The notes under the pieces were generated by a model, which was given only the letters and a program-made list of their open reading frames with translations, made no database searches and was not told the origin of the DNA. Shown one piece after another: positions 41,143-49,087 of a stretch of 64,000 nucleotides of DNA; the first letter of the stretch is position 1; the number at the start of each line of letters is the position of its first letter. Made by a program: the position numbers and the translations under genes. Source of the DNA: JAHJQZ01 sp963675235 (GTDB lineage Bacteria > Pseudomonadota > Alphaproteobacteria > Rhizobiales > Devosiaceae); assembly GCA_963675235.2 (NCBI GenBank), contig CAXXFU010000004.1, positions 434,001 to 498,000 on the forward strand, in the 5' to 3' direction.

Positions 41143-43413
41143 TCAACCACCCGCCACCACGGCACCGGTCGGTGAGACGAGCGGCGTGATCCGGCGGATG
41201 GTCACGCGCCGGTTGGCCCGTTCGGGCGCCTCGGTTTTCACCTTGAGATAGCTCTCGCCATAGCCCTGCGTCGCGATGTTCTCGGGCGGCACGCCGAACA
41301 CCTCGGTCAAGGCGATCGCCACCGAATAGGCGCGCAGGTCGGACAGGATCAGATTGGCATAATCCGTGCCGACCGCGTCGGTGTGTCCCTCGATCAGGAA
41401 GGTCTCGGCCGGGTTCTGGTCGATCAGCTCGAACATGGCATTGGCGACAATGCTCAGGGCGCCGATCTGGTCGGGCGGAATGCCGGCCTCGCCGAAACCG
41501 AAGGTGAGATTGCCGATCTCGAGCCGGCGCACCATGTCCCTGAGGCGCGCCGAGCGCTTGACCTCGTCGATCGAGTAGAGGCGCTGCACCCGTTCAACCG
41601 GCGGTGCGTCGAGGAAACTGGCGACGCTATCGAGGTCGGCCTGGTCGGCATCCAGCACATAGTCCTCGGGCGGGATGCCGAGCCAGAGCGGCGGCAGGTC
41701 GCGGCCCGGGTCCTGCCACTCGACCTGGCCGTCGTCATAGCCTTCCGGCACGTAGGCGAGGATGGTCTCATTGCCATTGGCATCGAAGCGCGAGCGGCGC
41801 AGCACGTCACCGAACCGGTTGTAGACTGTCACCAGGCTGGAGCCGTCGGCCCTGACGATGGTTTCGCGGGTGCGGCCGCGCGGCAGCTCTTCCATAAAGG
41901 TTTCACTGGCGCCGTAGTTGAGACGGGAATCGGCCTGGTTCGAAATGAACAGCCTGTTGTTGAAGTTGAAAACGATGCGCGGACCGGACTGCTGCACCAC
42001 CTGCGCATCAGCAGGCCGTTGCCGAACCGGCGGCGCGCTGGTCGTCAAGGCGGTCCCCGCTTCGATGGCGATCGACTCGATTGTCTGCGGCACGGCTTCG
42101 GCCTGTGCCTCTGCGTCCGATTGCGGCGGTGGCGACTGGTCTCCGGCAGCGGGCGCAGCCGGCACTTCAGCCGCCTGCGGGTCTTCGGCAAGTGCCTCCT
42201 TCTGGCTGTCGAGCAGAGGCGCTTCGGTTTCCGGCGCGATCGTCTCGACCTCGGCCTCGGCCGCCGTTGCGGCGTCGGCCTCGGTCATCGGCACCGCCAC
42301 CGGCGTCAGCGCCGCACCATAGGCGGCAAGGCAGGTGGTGGCATCAGGCGCGCCGGCCTCGGCACACAGCGCCGCAAGATCGTCAAGCCGCGCCTCGACG
42401 CCCGCCTCAGCCGCTACGGCCTGCTCGGTGCCGGCAATCGAATTGGCAAGCAGGCGGTTGGCCCCCTCATAGGCCGACACCGCAACCGCCAGCTCGCGCG
42501 GCATCGGCGTGCCGGATGGATTGACGATCACCGGTTCCTCATCAGCGGCGCTTTCTTCCACCACGGGCTCGGTCGCCGCAGGCTCGTCAGACGCAGCGGG
42601 CTCGGCAGTTTCCGGCTCGGCTTCCGTCGCTTCCGGCTCCGTCGCTTCGGGTGCGCTTTCAGCTTCGAGCTCAACGACCGGTTCGGTCAGCCCGGCAGGC
42701 GGTGTCTCCGGTTCTGCTTCGGGCATCGCCGGCACCTCGACGAGCGGCGACAGAGCAAGGCCGAAACTGTCGAGACAGACGGAAAGGTCGGCAAAGCCGA
42801 GTTCGCCGCAGAGCGTGCCAACATCGCCGAACGCCGCTTCGGCCCCGGTGAGCGGCGCTGACGGATCGCTGTTCTCGCTGACGGCGGCGGCAAGGGCGCT
42901 GTTGGCCGCTTCGTAACGCGCCACGGCGTCGATGAGTGCCGGTGGCGGGCCTGCTACAGGTTCGTCCGCGGGTTCTTCCGGTGCCGGTTCGACCGGCGCG
43001 GCTTCTTCACTCTGTGCCGGCTCGGTAGACACCGGCTCCTCATCAAGCGCGGTTTCGGATTCGGCGGCCGGCGCTGGCTCTTCCGCCGGAGCCGGCTCGG
43101 CCATATCCGAACCGCCCGTCACGGCGGTGACGCAGGCTTCGAGATCAGGTTGACCGAGCGCATCGCACAAACCTGCCAGTTCGGCGGAGGCGCCGTCAAA
43201 GAGCGCTTGCGCCTCCGTGGTGTCGCCGCCGGCATCCCGGGCCGCCTGCAGCTCCGCTTTCGCTATCTGGTAATTGGCGACAGCAGTGTTGATGTCGGCT
43301 GCCTGCGCCACCAGCCAGTCGCCGGATGCGGCGGCACGTGTCGTGAGCCCGGCGACGGAGGCCGTCGTCAGGGCGAGAAGGGTCAGATAGGCCGTCAGTC
43401 TCGGCGTTGCCAT
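41143..43413 (-). CDS. OmpA-family outer-envelope protein with three CX10C modules, 756 aa
   Basis: Signal peptide about residues 1-30. The mature N-terminal half contains three related helical modules of about 60 residues, each opening with (V/A)xxYxxA and closing with an LC-x10-C pair: Cys 83/94, 202/213 and 350/361. They are separated by long Ala/Glu/Pro-rich acidic linkers. A middle region (about 480-600) has NFNNRLFISNQ and NRFGDVLRRSR. Residues about 640-745 are an OmpA peptidoglycan-binding domain (IEGHTDAVG, LSDLRAYSVA, NRRVTIRR). No N-terminal beta-barrel is apparent. It is probably a periplasm-spanning anchor; each Cys pair likely forms a disulfide (inference). Confidence 0.85.
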   Translation of the reverse strand: MATPRLTAYLTLLALTTASVAGLTTRAAASGDWLVAQAADINTAVANYQIAKAELQAARDAGGDTTEAQALFDGASAELAGLCDALGQPDLEACVTAVTGGSDMAEPAPAEEPAPAAESETALDEEPVSTEPAQSEEAAPVEPAPEEPADEPVAGPPPALIDAVARYEAANSALAAAVSENSDPSAPLTGAEAAFGDVGTLCGELGFADLSVCLDSFGLALSPLVEVPAMPEAEPETPPAGLTEPVVELEAESAPEATEPEATEAEPETAEPAASDEPAATEPVVEESAADEEPVIVNPSGTPMPRELAVAVSAYEGANRLLANSIAGTEQAVAAEAGVEARLDDLAALCAEAGAPDATTCLAAYGAALTPVAVPMTEADAATAAEAEVETIAPETEAPLLDSQKEALAEDPQAAEVPAAPAAGDQSPPPQSDAEAQAEAVPQTIESIAIEAGTALTTSAPPVRQRPADAQVVQQSGPRIVFNFNNRLFISNQADSRLNYGASETFMEELPRGRTRETIVRADGSSLVTVYNRFGDVLRRSRFDANGNETILAYVPEGYDDGQVEWQDPGRDLPPLWLGIPPEDYVLDADQADLDSVASFLDAPPVERVQRLYSIDEVKRSARLRDMVRRLEIGNLTFGFGEAGIPPDQIGALSIVANAMFELIDQNPAETFLIEGHTDAVGTDYANLILSDLRAYSVAIALTEVFGVPPENIATQGYGESYLKVKTEAPERANRRVTIRRITPLVSPTGAVVAGG

Positions 43414-43598
43414 TGCTTTGTCCCGTCTTCAAAAGAGTTGAAAAGTCCCCGCGCGACCAGACTGGCGCGTCTTCGTGGCAAAGTTGCGCCGCAGTCTCCC
43501 ATCACCGCAATTCCGCCTGTCCTGCGGCATCCGCGCCCTGCCGCTGCGCACCGGCTTGCCCAAGGCATCCAGCTGGTCTATAAAACCGAAAAGAACAT

Positions 43599-44039
43599 AT
43601 GGTGAACAAGATGCCCCTCGAACCTCGCATATCGCTGGTGACGCTCGGCGTTGCCGATGTGGCGCGCGCCACCGCCTTTTATGAAAAGCTCGGCTGGAAA
43701 AAGACCAGCGGCGGCGACAGCATCTCGTTTTTCCAGCTGCGCGGGACCGTGCTCGGACTATACGGGCGCGCGGCACTTGCCGAAGACGCCGGAGTGGGCA
43801 ACACGCCTCCCGGTTTTTCCGGGGTAACGCTGGCTTACAACACCAGAAGCGAAGCCGAGACGGATGCCGCCTACGAGACGGCGCTTGCGTGCGGCGCGAC
43901 GCCGGTCAAGCAACCGCAAAAGGTGTTCTGGGGCGGGTATTCGGGCTATTTCGCCGATCCCGATGGGCACCTGTGGGAGGTGGCCTACAACCCGTTCTCA
44001 CCGCTCGACGAAGACGGTCATATGGTCATGTCCGGTTAG
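43599..44039 (+). CDS. VOC family protein (glyoxalase-like), 146 aa
   Basis: Single VOC domain: RISLVTLGVADVARATAFYEKLGW at the start, an FFQL strand, and FADPDGHLWEVAYNP at the end with the conserved Glu ligand. The family includes glyoxalases, bleomycin-resistance proteins and dioxygenases; no substrate can be assigned. The ATG at 43599 and an ATG at 43611 are both possible. It is divergent from the OmpA-family gene and monocistronic. Confidence 0.88.
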   Translation: MVNKMPLEPRISLVTLGVADVARATAFYEKLGWKKTSGGDSISFFQLRGTVLGLYGRAALAEDAGVGNTPPGFSGVTLAYNTRSEAETDAAYETALACGATPVKQPQKVFWGGYSGYFADPDGHLWEVAYNPFSPLDEDGHMVMSG

Positions 44040-44341
44040 CCGGCGCGACCGGAGGCAGTGAAACAGGCTGACATGGGCGAAGCCGAACAACGACTTGTCC
44101 GCAAGCAGGCGCCGCCCGATCAAACCGAATTTGCCGACCGGCAGATACCAAAGCACCCCGTCCGATCTCTCGGGCGGGGCGCTGATCTTCGCGGAGCACC
44201 GGGGGAGGAGCGCGGGCGCGAAGAGAATTCGGCTGGCGCGGCGGACGCTGGAGCCGTCCGCCGTGCCGCAGAGCCAGGGTTACGTCCCTTGCGGGCGTTG
44301 CTCAGGCCGGAGAAGGGGGAGACACCGGCCTCGGGCTGACG
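44040..44341. other. Gap between convergent genes with one strong inverted repeat
   Basis: 302 GC-rich bases between the VOC gene and the DUF2852 gene. GGCGGACG (44240-44247) and CGTCCGCC (44255-44262) pair perfectly around CTGGAGC. Two overlapping plus-strand frames (44058-44339 and 44095-44415) are open but Arg/Pro/Gly-rich without family features, so I do not call either a gene. The region could be a decayed gene; I cannot identify it. Confidence 0.4.
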
Positions 44342-44779
44342 TCAGTAACCCTGACGGTGGTCGTCGGAACCGGTGTCGGCGTGGGAGTCGCGCTGGGCGC
44401 GGCGGTCACGCATGAACCGGTCGAATTCCTCGCGGTCACGGGCCTTTTGCAGGTTGTGCATGTAATCGTGGAATTCACGCACTTCCTCGTCCAGGCGCCG
44501 GCGTTCTTCCTCGAGGCGCTTCAATTGCTCAGAACGATAGTCGTCGAAAGCGGCGTTGCCGCTGCCCTGCCACTGGCGGTGGCCATAGCGACGATCGCGG
44601 GCCCATTGCTTCTGCTTGTGGACCCAGTTTGCGGCCTTCTCGGAAGAACCGCCGAAATATTCGCCCCAAAGGATATAGGCGAGCATCGCCAGGCCAAGCG
44701 GCCAGAAGACGATGAATCCCAGAACCATCAGGGCGATGGTGACCGGAGACCACTCCGGCTTGATGATGGCTGTGTGCAT
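44342..44779 (-). CDS. DUF2852 family membrane protein, 145 aa
   Basis: Small protein typical of alphaproteobacteria; function unknown. A short N-terminus (IIKPEWSPVTIALMVLGFI) leads into one or two membrane helices (about 14-42) with FWPLGLAMLAYILWG, the DUF2852 hallmark. The rest is charged and helical (about 85-130; RLEEERRRLDEEVREFHDYM) and should be a cytoplasmic coiled coil. An upstream poly-T tract (nine Ts at 44839-44847) lies in its leader. The gene stands alone, divergent from actS. Confidence 0.9.
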   Translation of the reverse strand: MHTAIIKPEWSPVTIALMVLGFIVFWPLGLAMLAYILWGEYFGGSSEKAANWVHKQKQWARDRRYGHRQWQGSGNAAFDDYRSEQLKRLEEERRRLDEEVREFHDYMHNLQKARDREEFDRFMRDRRAQRDSHADTGSDDHRQGY

Positions 44780-44950
44780 TTTCCGTAACTCCCAGTCTCG
44801 GATGACACTGATTTGGGAAGACCCGGACCGCGTTCAAGTTTTTTTTTGACGGAATCCGGCCTTGAAAACGGCCGGGATACGCCTAGGCGGCTGGCGTTTT
44901 GAGGCAATTGGGGTCAAAAATGTCGCAGATAGGCCAATAGAGGTGACGTT

Positions 44951-46285
44951 TTGACTGCGGAAATTGCTTCTCTCGATCTGGCGCCGATGGGCGGCCAATG
45001 GCGCCCGGTACGGCTCGCGACCCTGATCGGGATTCGCTGGCTAGGCATCGGCGGCCAAAGCGCCGCCCTGTTGGTCGTCGCTTTCGGGCTCGGTTTCGAC
45101 CTGCCGCTCATTCCGGCGGCGCTGCTGGTTCTGGCTGCGGCCGCGCTCAATATCGGCCTTGTCTGGCGCCTCGGTTCCGGAGCGCGGCTGACCAATGCGG
45201 CGGCGGCGGCAGTGCTTGTTGCTGACTGCGTGCAGCTTGCCGGCCTGTTGTGGCTGACCGGCGGGCTGGAGAATCCTTTCGCCATATTGCTGCTGGCGCC
45301 GGTCTCGGTGTCCGCCACTACGCTCAGCACCCGCGCCACGCTGGTGGTTGCCTTGGTGGCGGCCGCGCTGGCAACGCTCCTCACGCTCAACCACCTGCCC
45401 CTGCCCTGGGTCGATGGCGCCCCCAGCGTGCTCGATCCGCTTTATGTCACCGGCACATGGATCGCCCTGCTGCTCGGGGTGAGTTTCGTCGCCGCCTACA
45501 CCAACCGCACCGCCCACGAAGCGCGCCAGCTCGCCGACGCCCTGGCGGTCACCGAACTCGCCCTGTCGCGCCAGCAGCAATTGCGGGCACTCGACGGGCT
45601 TGCAGCCGCTGCGGCGCACGAACTGGGCACGCCGCTGTCGACAATCGCCCTTGCCGCCAAGGAAATGCGCCGTGATTTCCCCGAAGGCGAAACCGGGGAG
45701 GATCTCGACCTGATCCTCGAACAGGTGGCGCGCTGTCGCGCCATTCTCGGCAAGCTCAGAAGTCTGGGGGCCGATGCCGACCCGTTCGCCTCCGGCACGT
45801 TCAACGAGCTGGTCGCCGAAGTCGCCAAGCCCTATGAAAAGCTCGGCAAATCACTGCTGTTCGAGGTCCGGGCCTATGCCGGCAAGGAACCGATCTTCGC
45901 CCGCAATGTCGGCCTGATCTACGGGCTCGGCAATCTGATCGAGAACGCGGTGCATTTCGCCAATGAAACCGTGTCGATCATCACTGCCTGGGACGAAAAG
46001 GAAATCCGGCTGACCATCACCGATGACGGACCGGGCTTTTCCGCCGACGTGCTCGATCACCTTGGCGAGCCCTATCTGACCACGCGCCCGCATCATTCCC
46101 AGGCGGACCCGGCCAAGTCCGGCGGATTGGGTCTCGGGGTGTTCATCGCCAAGACCCTGATCGAGCGCACCGGCGCGCGGCTGGTGTTTGCCAATGCCGA
46201 ACAAGGCGGCGGCGCCGAAATCAGGATTGCCTGGCCACGACGGGCACTCAAACCGGTGGAGTCACCGGCAAAGGAGACGCCTTAG
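44951..46285 (+). CDS. actS: Redox-sensing histidine kinase ActS (RegB/PrrB family)
   Basis: Membrane sensor kinase of 444 residues that reports redox state to ActR and controls energy metabolism genes. Six hydrophobic segments span about residues 25-183. The quinone-site motif GGLENPF is at 104-110 and the phospho-accepting His in AAHELGTPLS is His 223. A conserved redox Cys (VARCRAIL, Cys 262) corresponds to the regulatory Cys of RegB. The ATPase domain has ENAVHFA, DDGPGF and GLGLGVFIA. The start is TTG at 44951 with GAGGTG seven bases before; the next ATG would remove 12 residues. Confidence 0.93.
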   Translation: MTAEIASLDLAPMGGQWRPVRLATLIGIRWLGIGGQSAALLVVAFGLGFDLPLIPAALLVLAAAALNIGLVWRLGSGARLTNAAAAAVLVADCVQLAGLLWLTGGLENPFAILLLAPVSVSATTLSTRATLVVALVAAALATLLTLNHLPLPWVDGAPSVLDPLYVTGTWIALLLGVSFVAAYTNRTAHEARQLADALAVTELALSRQQQLRALDGLAAAAAHELGTPLSTIALAAKEMRRDFPEGETGEDLDLILEQVARCRAILGKLRSLGADADPFASGTFNELVAEVAKPYEKLGKSLLFEVRAYAGKEPIFARNVGLIYGLGNLIENAVHFANETVSIITAWDEKEIRLTITDDGPGFSADVLDHLGEPYLTTRPHHSQADPAKSGGLGLGVFIAKTLIERTGARLVFANAEQGGGAEIRIAWPRRALKPVESPAKETP

Positions 46286-46436
46286 CACGCCCATCGTCCC
46301 CTCCCGGCACTGCATGATCGGGTTGCAGCGCATCAGTTTTGGCGGCGAGATCCTTGCTGATCAACACCGTCTTCTCAGCAAAAACTGGGAGAATCGACGC
46401 CGATGCGTGCCTGCCAATTTAACGATTGATGACTTT

Positions 46437-46466
46437 TTGAACTCAAATTGGGAGATTTGCGCTATA
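46437..46466 (+). promoter_or_regulatory. Candidate promoter of actR
   Basis: TTGAAC (46437-46442), an 18-base spacer and GCTATA (46461-46466), in the 280-base gap between actS and actR. The surrounding sequence is the AT-richest part of the gap. It would give actR its own transcript separate from actS. Confidence 0.4.
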
Positions 46467-46565
46467 GGGAGAACCGCTCGCGGCGCGAACCATCTCGGAC
46501 CAATGTTGACCATAGGCCGATCACAAGTTTGACCTCTTCGCGCGCAAGCAGTATTGAGGCTGTTT

Positions 46566-47129
46566 ATGGAATATCGCATGCGCACCCTTGAAGACCTTCT
46601 TGCCGTGGACAATTCGCTTCTGGTTGTCGACGACGACAAGGCATTTCTCGGCCGTCTGGAACGGGCCATGGACAAGCGCGGATTTTCGGTCACCGCCGTC
46701 GACAGCGTCGAAGGCGGCCTGGCAGCCGTCGGCCAGTCGGCCCCGGCTTTCGCCGTGATCGATATGCGTTTGGAGGACGGAAACGGCCTCGACGTGGTTT
46801 CGGCCCTTCACGAAAAGCGCCCCGAAGCGCGGGTCGTGGTCCTGACCGGCTATGGCAACATCACGACGGCTGTGACGGCGGTCAAGCTCGGCGCGGTCGA
46901 CTATCTGGCCAAGCCCGCCGATGCCGACGACGTCGTCAAGGCGTTCCTGCAGTCCGAAGAGGGCAAGCCCGAACCGCCCGACAATCCGATGTCGGCAGAC
47001 CGGGTGCGCTGGGAGCATATCCAGCGCGTCTACGAACTGTGCGACCGCAACGTCTCCGAGACGGCCCGCCGGCTCAACATGCACCGCCGTACTCTGCAGC
47101 GGATCCTCAGCAAGCGCGCGCCGCGCTGA
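46566..47129 (+). CDS. actR: Response regulator ActR (RegA/PrrA family)
   Basis: Partner of ActS; 187 residues. The receiver has VVDDD, the phosphorylated Asp in VIDMRLEDG (about Asp 66), LTGYGNI and YLAKPAD. A Pro-rich hinge (EEGKPEPPDNP) leads to a Fis-type helix-turn-helix (NVSETARRLNMHRRTLQRIL), identical in plan to RegA. The ATG at 46566 is preferred because TTGAGG upstream serves as its ribosome site; a TTG at 46554 overlaps that site. A GC hairpin (GCGCGCC/GGCGCGC, 47166-47182) follows. Confidence 0.95.
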   Translation: MEYRMRTLEDLLAVDNSLLVVDDDKAFLGRLERAMDKRGFSVTAVDSVEGGLAAVGQSAPAFAVIDMRLEDGNGLDVVSALHEKRPEARVVVLTGYGNITTAVTAVKLGAVDYLAKPADADDVVKAFLQSEEGKPEPPDNPMSADRVRWEHIQRVYELCDRNVSETARRLNMHRRTLQRILSKRAPR

Positions 47130-47322
47130 GCCATCACGTAGCCTGACGGCAACACGCCGATTCTTGCGCGCCTCTGGCGCGCGAGTCTTCTGCTCCCGTT
47201 TGCGACAGGACAAGGCACGGCCTTGTTTGGCGACCGGCACATCTTCCGCACTCCGAGTGCCTGCAGGCGCCACACGGTGATGCAACGCGGCTATGGGCTA
47301 GCACGCCTCAATGCGTTGCGTT

Positions 47323-47997
47323 CTACTCTAGGAAGCTCACGACCTCGGACAGAGCGCTGATCCGGCCAGTGGCCAACGGTGCGCCGCGGACGAGATGGAG
47401 CGCTGCCATCCCCATCTTGCGGGCAGGCTCGATATCATTGCCAAAATCATCGCCTACCATCAGGCACGCCGACATCGGCGCCGAGAAACTGTCGACAACA
47501 TTCATGAATGCTTGCCGATCCGGCTTGGAAAAACCGGTTTCGGCACTGATGAAAATGGCCTGAACAAGGACGTCCAGTCCGGTGACCTTCAGCTTGGTTC
47601 GTTGGCCATCGCTTGGGCCGTTGGTCAGGATGGCGATGCCAAGCCCGCGTCGCATGAGATCCTGCAAAAGCGGCAGCGCATCGGGAAAAAGCCGAACGCC
47701 CAGATTGGCGCCTTCCATGTAGGCCGCATTTGCGGCGTCGATCACTTCATCGCTTGCTTTGCCCGACACAGATTGCCGAAACCGCAGCCGACGATAGTCA
47801 GCAATGTCGAGCCCGCCGCCCGCAAACTGCTTGAACAGTGCCGGCTCATATTTGAGATAGCGTCTGACTATGTCTTCGGCTGGATTGTTCGGCGTGGCGA
47901 GCACACGGGCGGCATCGGCAAGAGCGTGGGCCTTGGCGGAAGCGTAGTCGCACAAGGTGTCGTCCAGATCGAGAATGACAAGTTCAATCTGCGGCAC
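47323..47997 (-). CDS. HAD-superfamily hydrolase, 224 aa
   Basis: HAD phosphatase with motif I LVILDLDDTLCDY (nucleophile Asp about residue 10), a helical cap (about 20-95), motif II ILTNGPSDGQR, motif III Lys in TGFSKPDRQAF and motif IV MVGDDFGNDI. The layout fits the group of YjjG-like pyrimidine 5'-nucleotidases. It starts with GTG at 47997; no in-frame ATG exists nearby. It shares the minus strand with the upstream ppk2 copy, with 68 bases between. Confidence 0.88.
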   Translation of the reverse strand: MPQIELVILDLDDTLCDYASAKAHALADAARVLATPNNPAEDIVRRYLKYEPALFKQFAGGGLDIADYRRLRFRQSVSGKASDEVIDAANAAYMEGANLGVRLFPDALPLLQDLMRRGLGIAILTNGPSDGQRTKLKVTGLDVLVQAIFISAETGFSKPDRQAFMNVVDSFSAPMSACLMVGDDFGNDIEPARKMGMAALHLVRGAPLATGRISALSEVVSFLE

Positions 47998-48065
47998 GGC
48001 GATCTGCTCTGCTCATTGTCCATGACGTCGTGGGGCGCGCCACGCCTGGCGCAACCTTGTCCGAG

Positions 48066-48884
48066 CTACAACAGTTTTTTATGCGCTTCGGGCACGAAGG
48101 TCTGGTCTTCCATGGGGGGGCGGACATAGCCCTGCTGCGGCGGGCGCGGTTCGAGCACGACCGGCTCGTGCTCGACTTCCTCGTAGGGCACCATGGTCAG
48201 AAGGTGCGAGATGCAGTTGATGCGCGCATGCTTCTTGATGTCGGATTCGACAACGTACCAAGGCGCCTGCTTGATGTCGGTGTGGCCAAACATGTCGTCC
48301 TTGGCCTTGGAATAATCGACCCAGCGCTTGCGGCTTTCGAGGTCCATCGGCGAAAGCTTCCAGCGCTTGGTGCGATCTTTGAGACGCTTCTGGAAGCGGC
48401 GTTCCTGTTCCTCGTCACTGACCGAGAACCAGTATTTGATCAGCTGGATGCCCGAGCGGATGATCATGCGCTCGAATTCCGGGCAGGAGCGCAGGAACTC
48501 CTGATACTCCTCCTCGGTGCAAAAGCCCATGACGCGTTCGACGCCGGCGCGGTTGTACCAGGAGCGGTCGTAGATGACGATTTCGCCTGCCGAAGGCAGA
48601 TGCGCCGTGTAGCGCTGGAAGTACCATTGCGTCAGTTCGCGTTCGGTCGGCGCCGGCAATGCCACCACCCGGCAGATACGCGGATTGAGCGCTTCGGTGA
48701 TGCGCTTGATGGTGCCACCCTTGCCGGCGGCGTCGCGTCCCTCGAACAGGATGACCAGCTTCTGCCCGGTCGCCTTGATCCATTCCTGCATCTTGACCAG
48801 CTCGATCTGCAGGCGTGTCAACTCGTTGAAGTATGCCGTGCTGGAGATTTTCTGGCTTGAAGGTGAAACGTCTTCGCTGCTCAT
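48066..48884 (-). CDS. ppk2: Polyphosphate kinase 2 (class I), copy 2
   Basis: A second single-domain PPK2, 272 residues, with Walker A GRDAAGKGGT, Walker B IYDRSWYNR and the lid region KRLKDRTKRWKLSPMD. It differs substantially from the copy at 32758-33633 (for example, it lacks that protein's first 35 residues and has a different C-terminal tail of about 40 residues), so they are paralogues rather than a recent duplication. The ATG at 48884 is chosen; an upstream in-frame start adds 11 residues without support. There is no Pho-box-like sequence before it. Confidence 0.94.
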   Translation of the reverse strand: MSSEDVSPSSQKISSTAYFNELTRLQIELVKMQEWIKATGQKLVILFEGRDAAGKGGTIKRITEALNPRICRVVALPAPTERELTQWYFQRYTAHLPSAGEIVIYDRSWYNRAGVERVMGFCTEEEYQEFLRSCPEFERMIIRSGIQLIKYWFSVSDEEQERRFQKRLKDRTKRWKLSPMDLESRKRWVDYSKAKDDMFGHTDIKQAPWYVVESDIKKHARINCISHLLTMVPYEEVEHEPVVLEPRPPQQGYVRPPMEDQTFVPEAHKKLL

Positions 48885-49087
48885 CGCTTTGTCCTGCGCC
48901 GTGCCTCGTGGCGACACCGTACACGCCTCGCGGCCACCGCCACAACCAACACTGCCTCTGGCGGTCCGGTTCTGAACCTGTTTTCGCCCCCCGCGACGAT
49001 GACACGCGGCAGCGACGCGCCGAGATCGTCATTGAAATGACAGGGCCGGGCCTCTAGCCTCCGTCAGCCAGAACACAAGGAGCCCTC

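Noticed and set aside
44058..44415. Two overlapping plus-strand frames (93 and 106 codons) after the VOC gene
   Set aside because: Arg/Pro/Gly-rich, overlapping each other and running into DUF2852 antisense; no homology recognised.
44839..44875. Nine Ts next to a CCGGCC/GGCCGG hairpin, resembling a terminator
   Set aside because: The T-run precedes the stem on the plus strand and becomes an A-run after it on the minus strand, so it is in the wrong order for termination on either strand.
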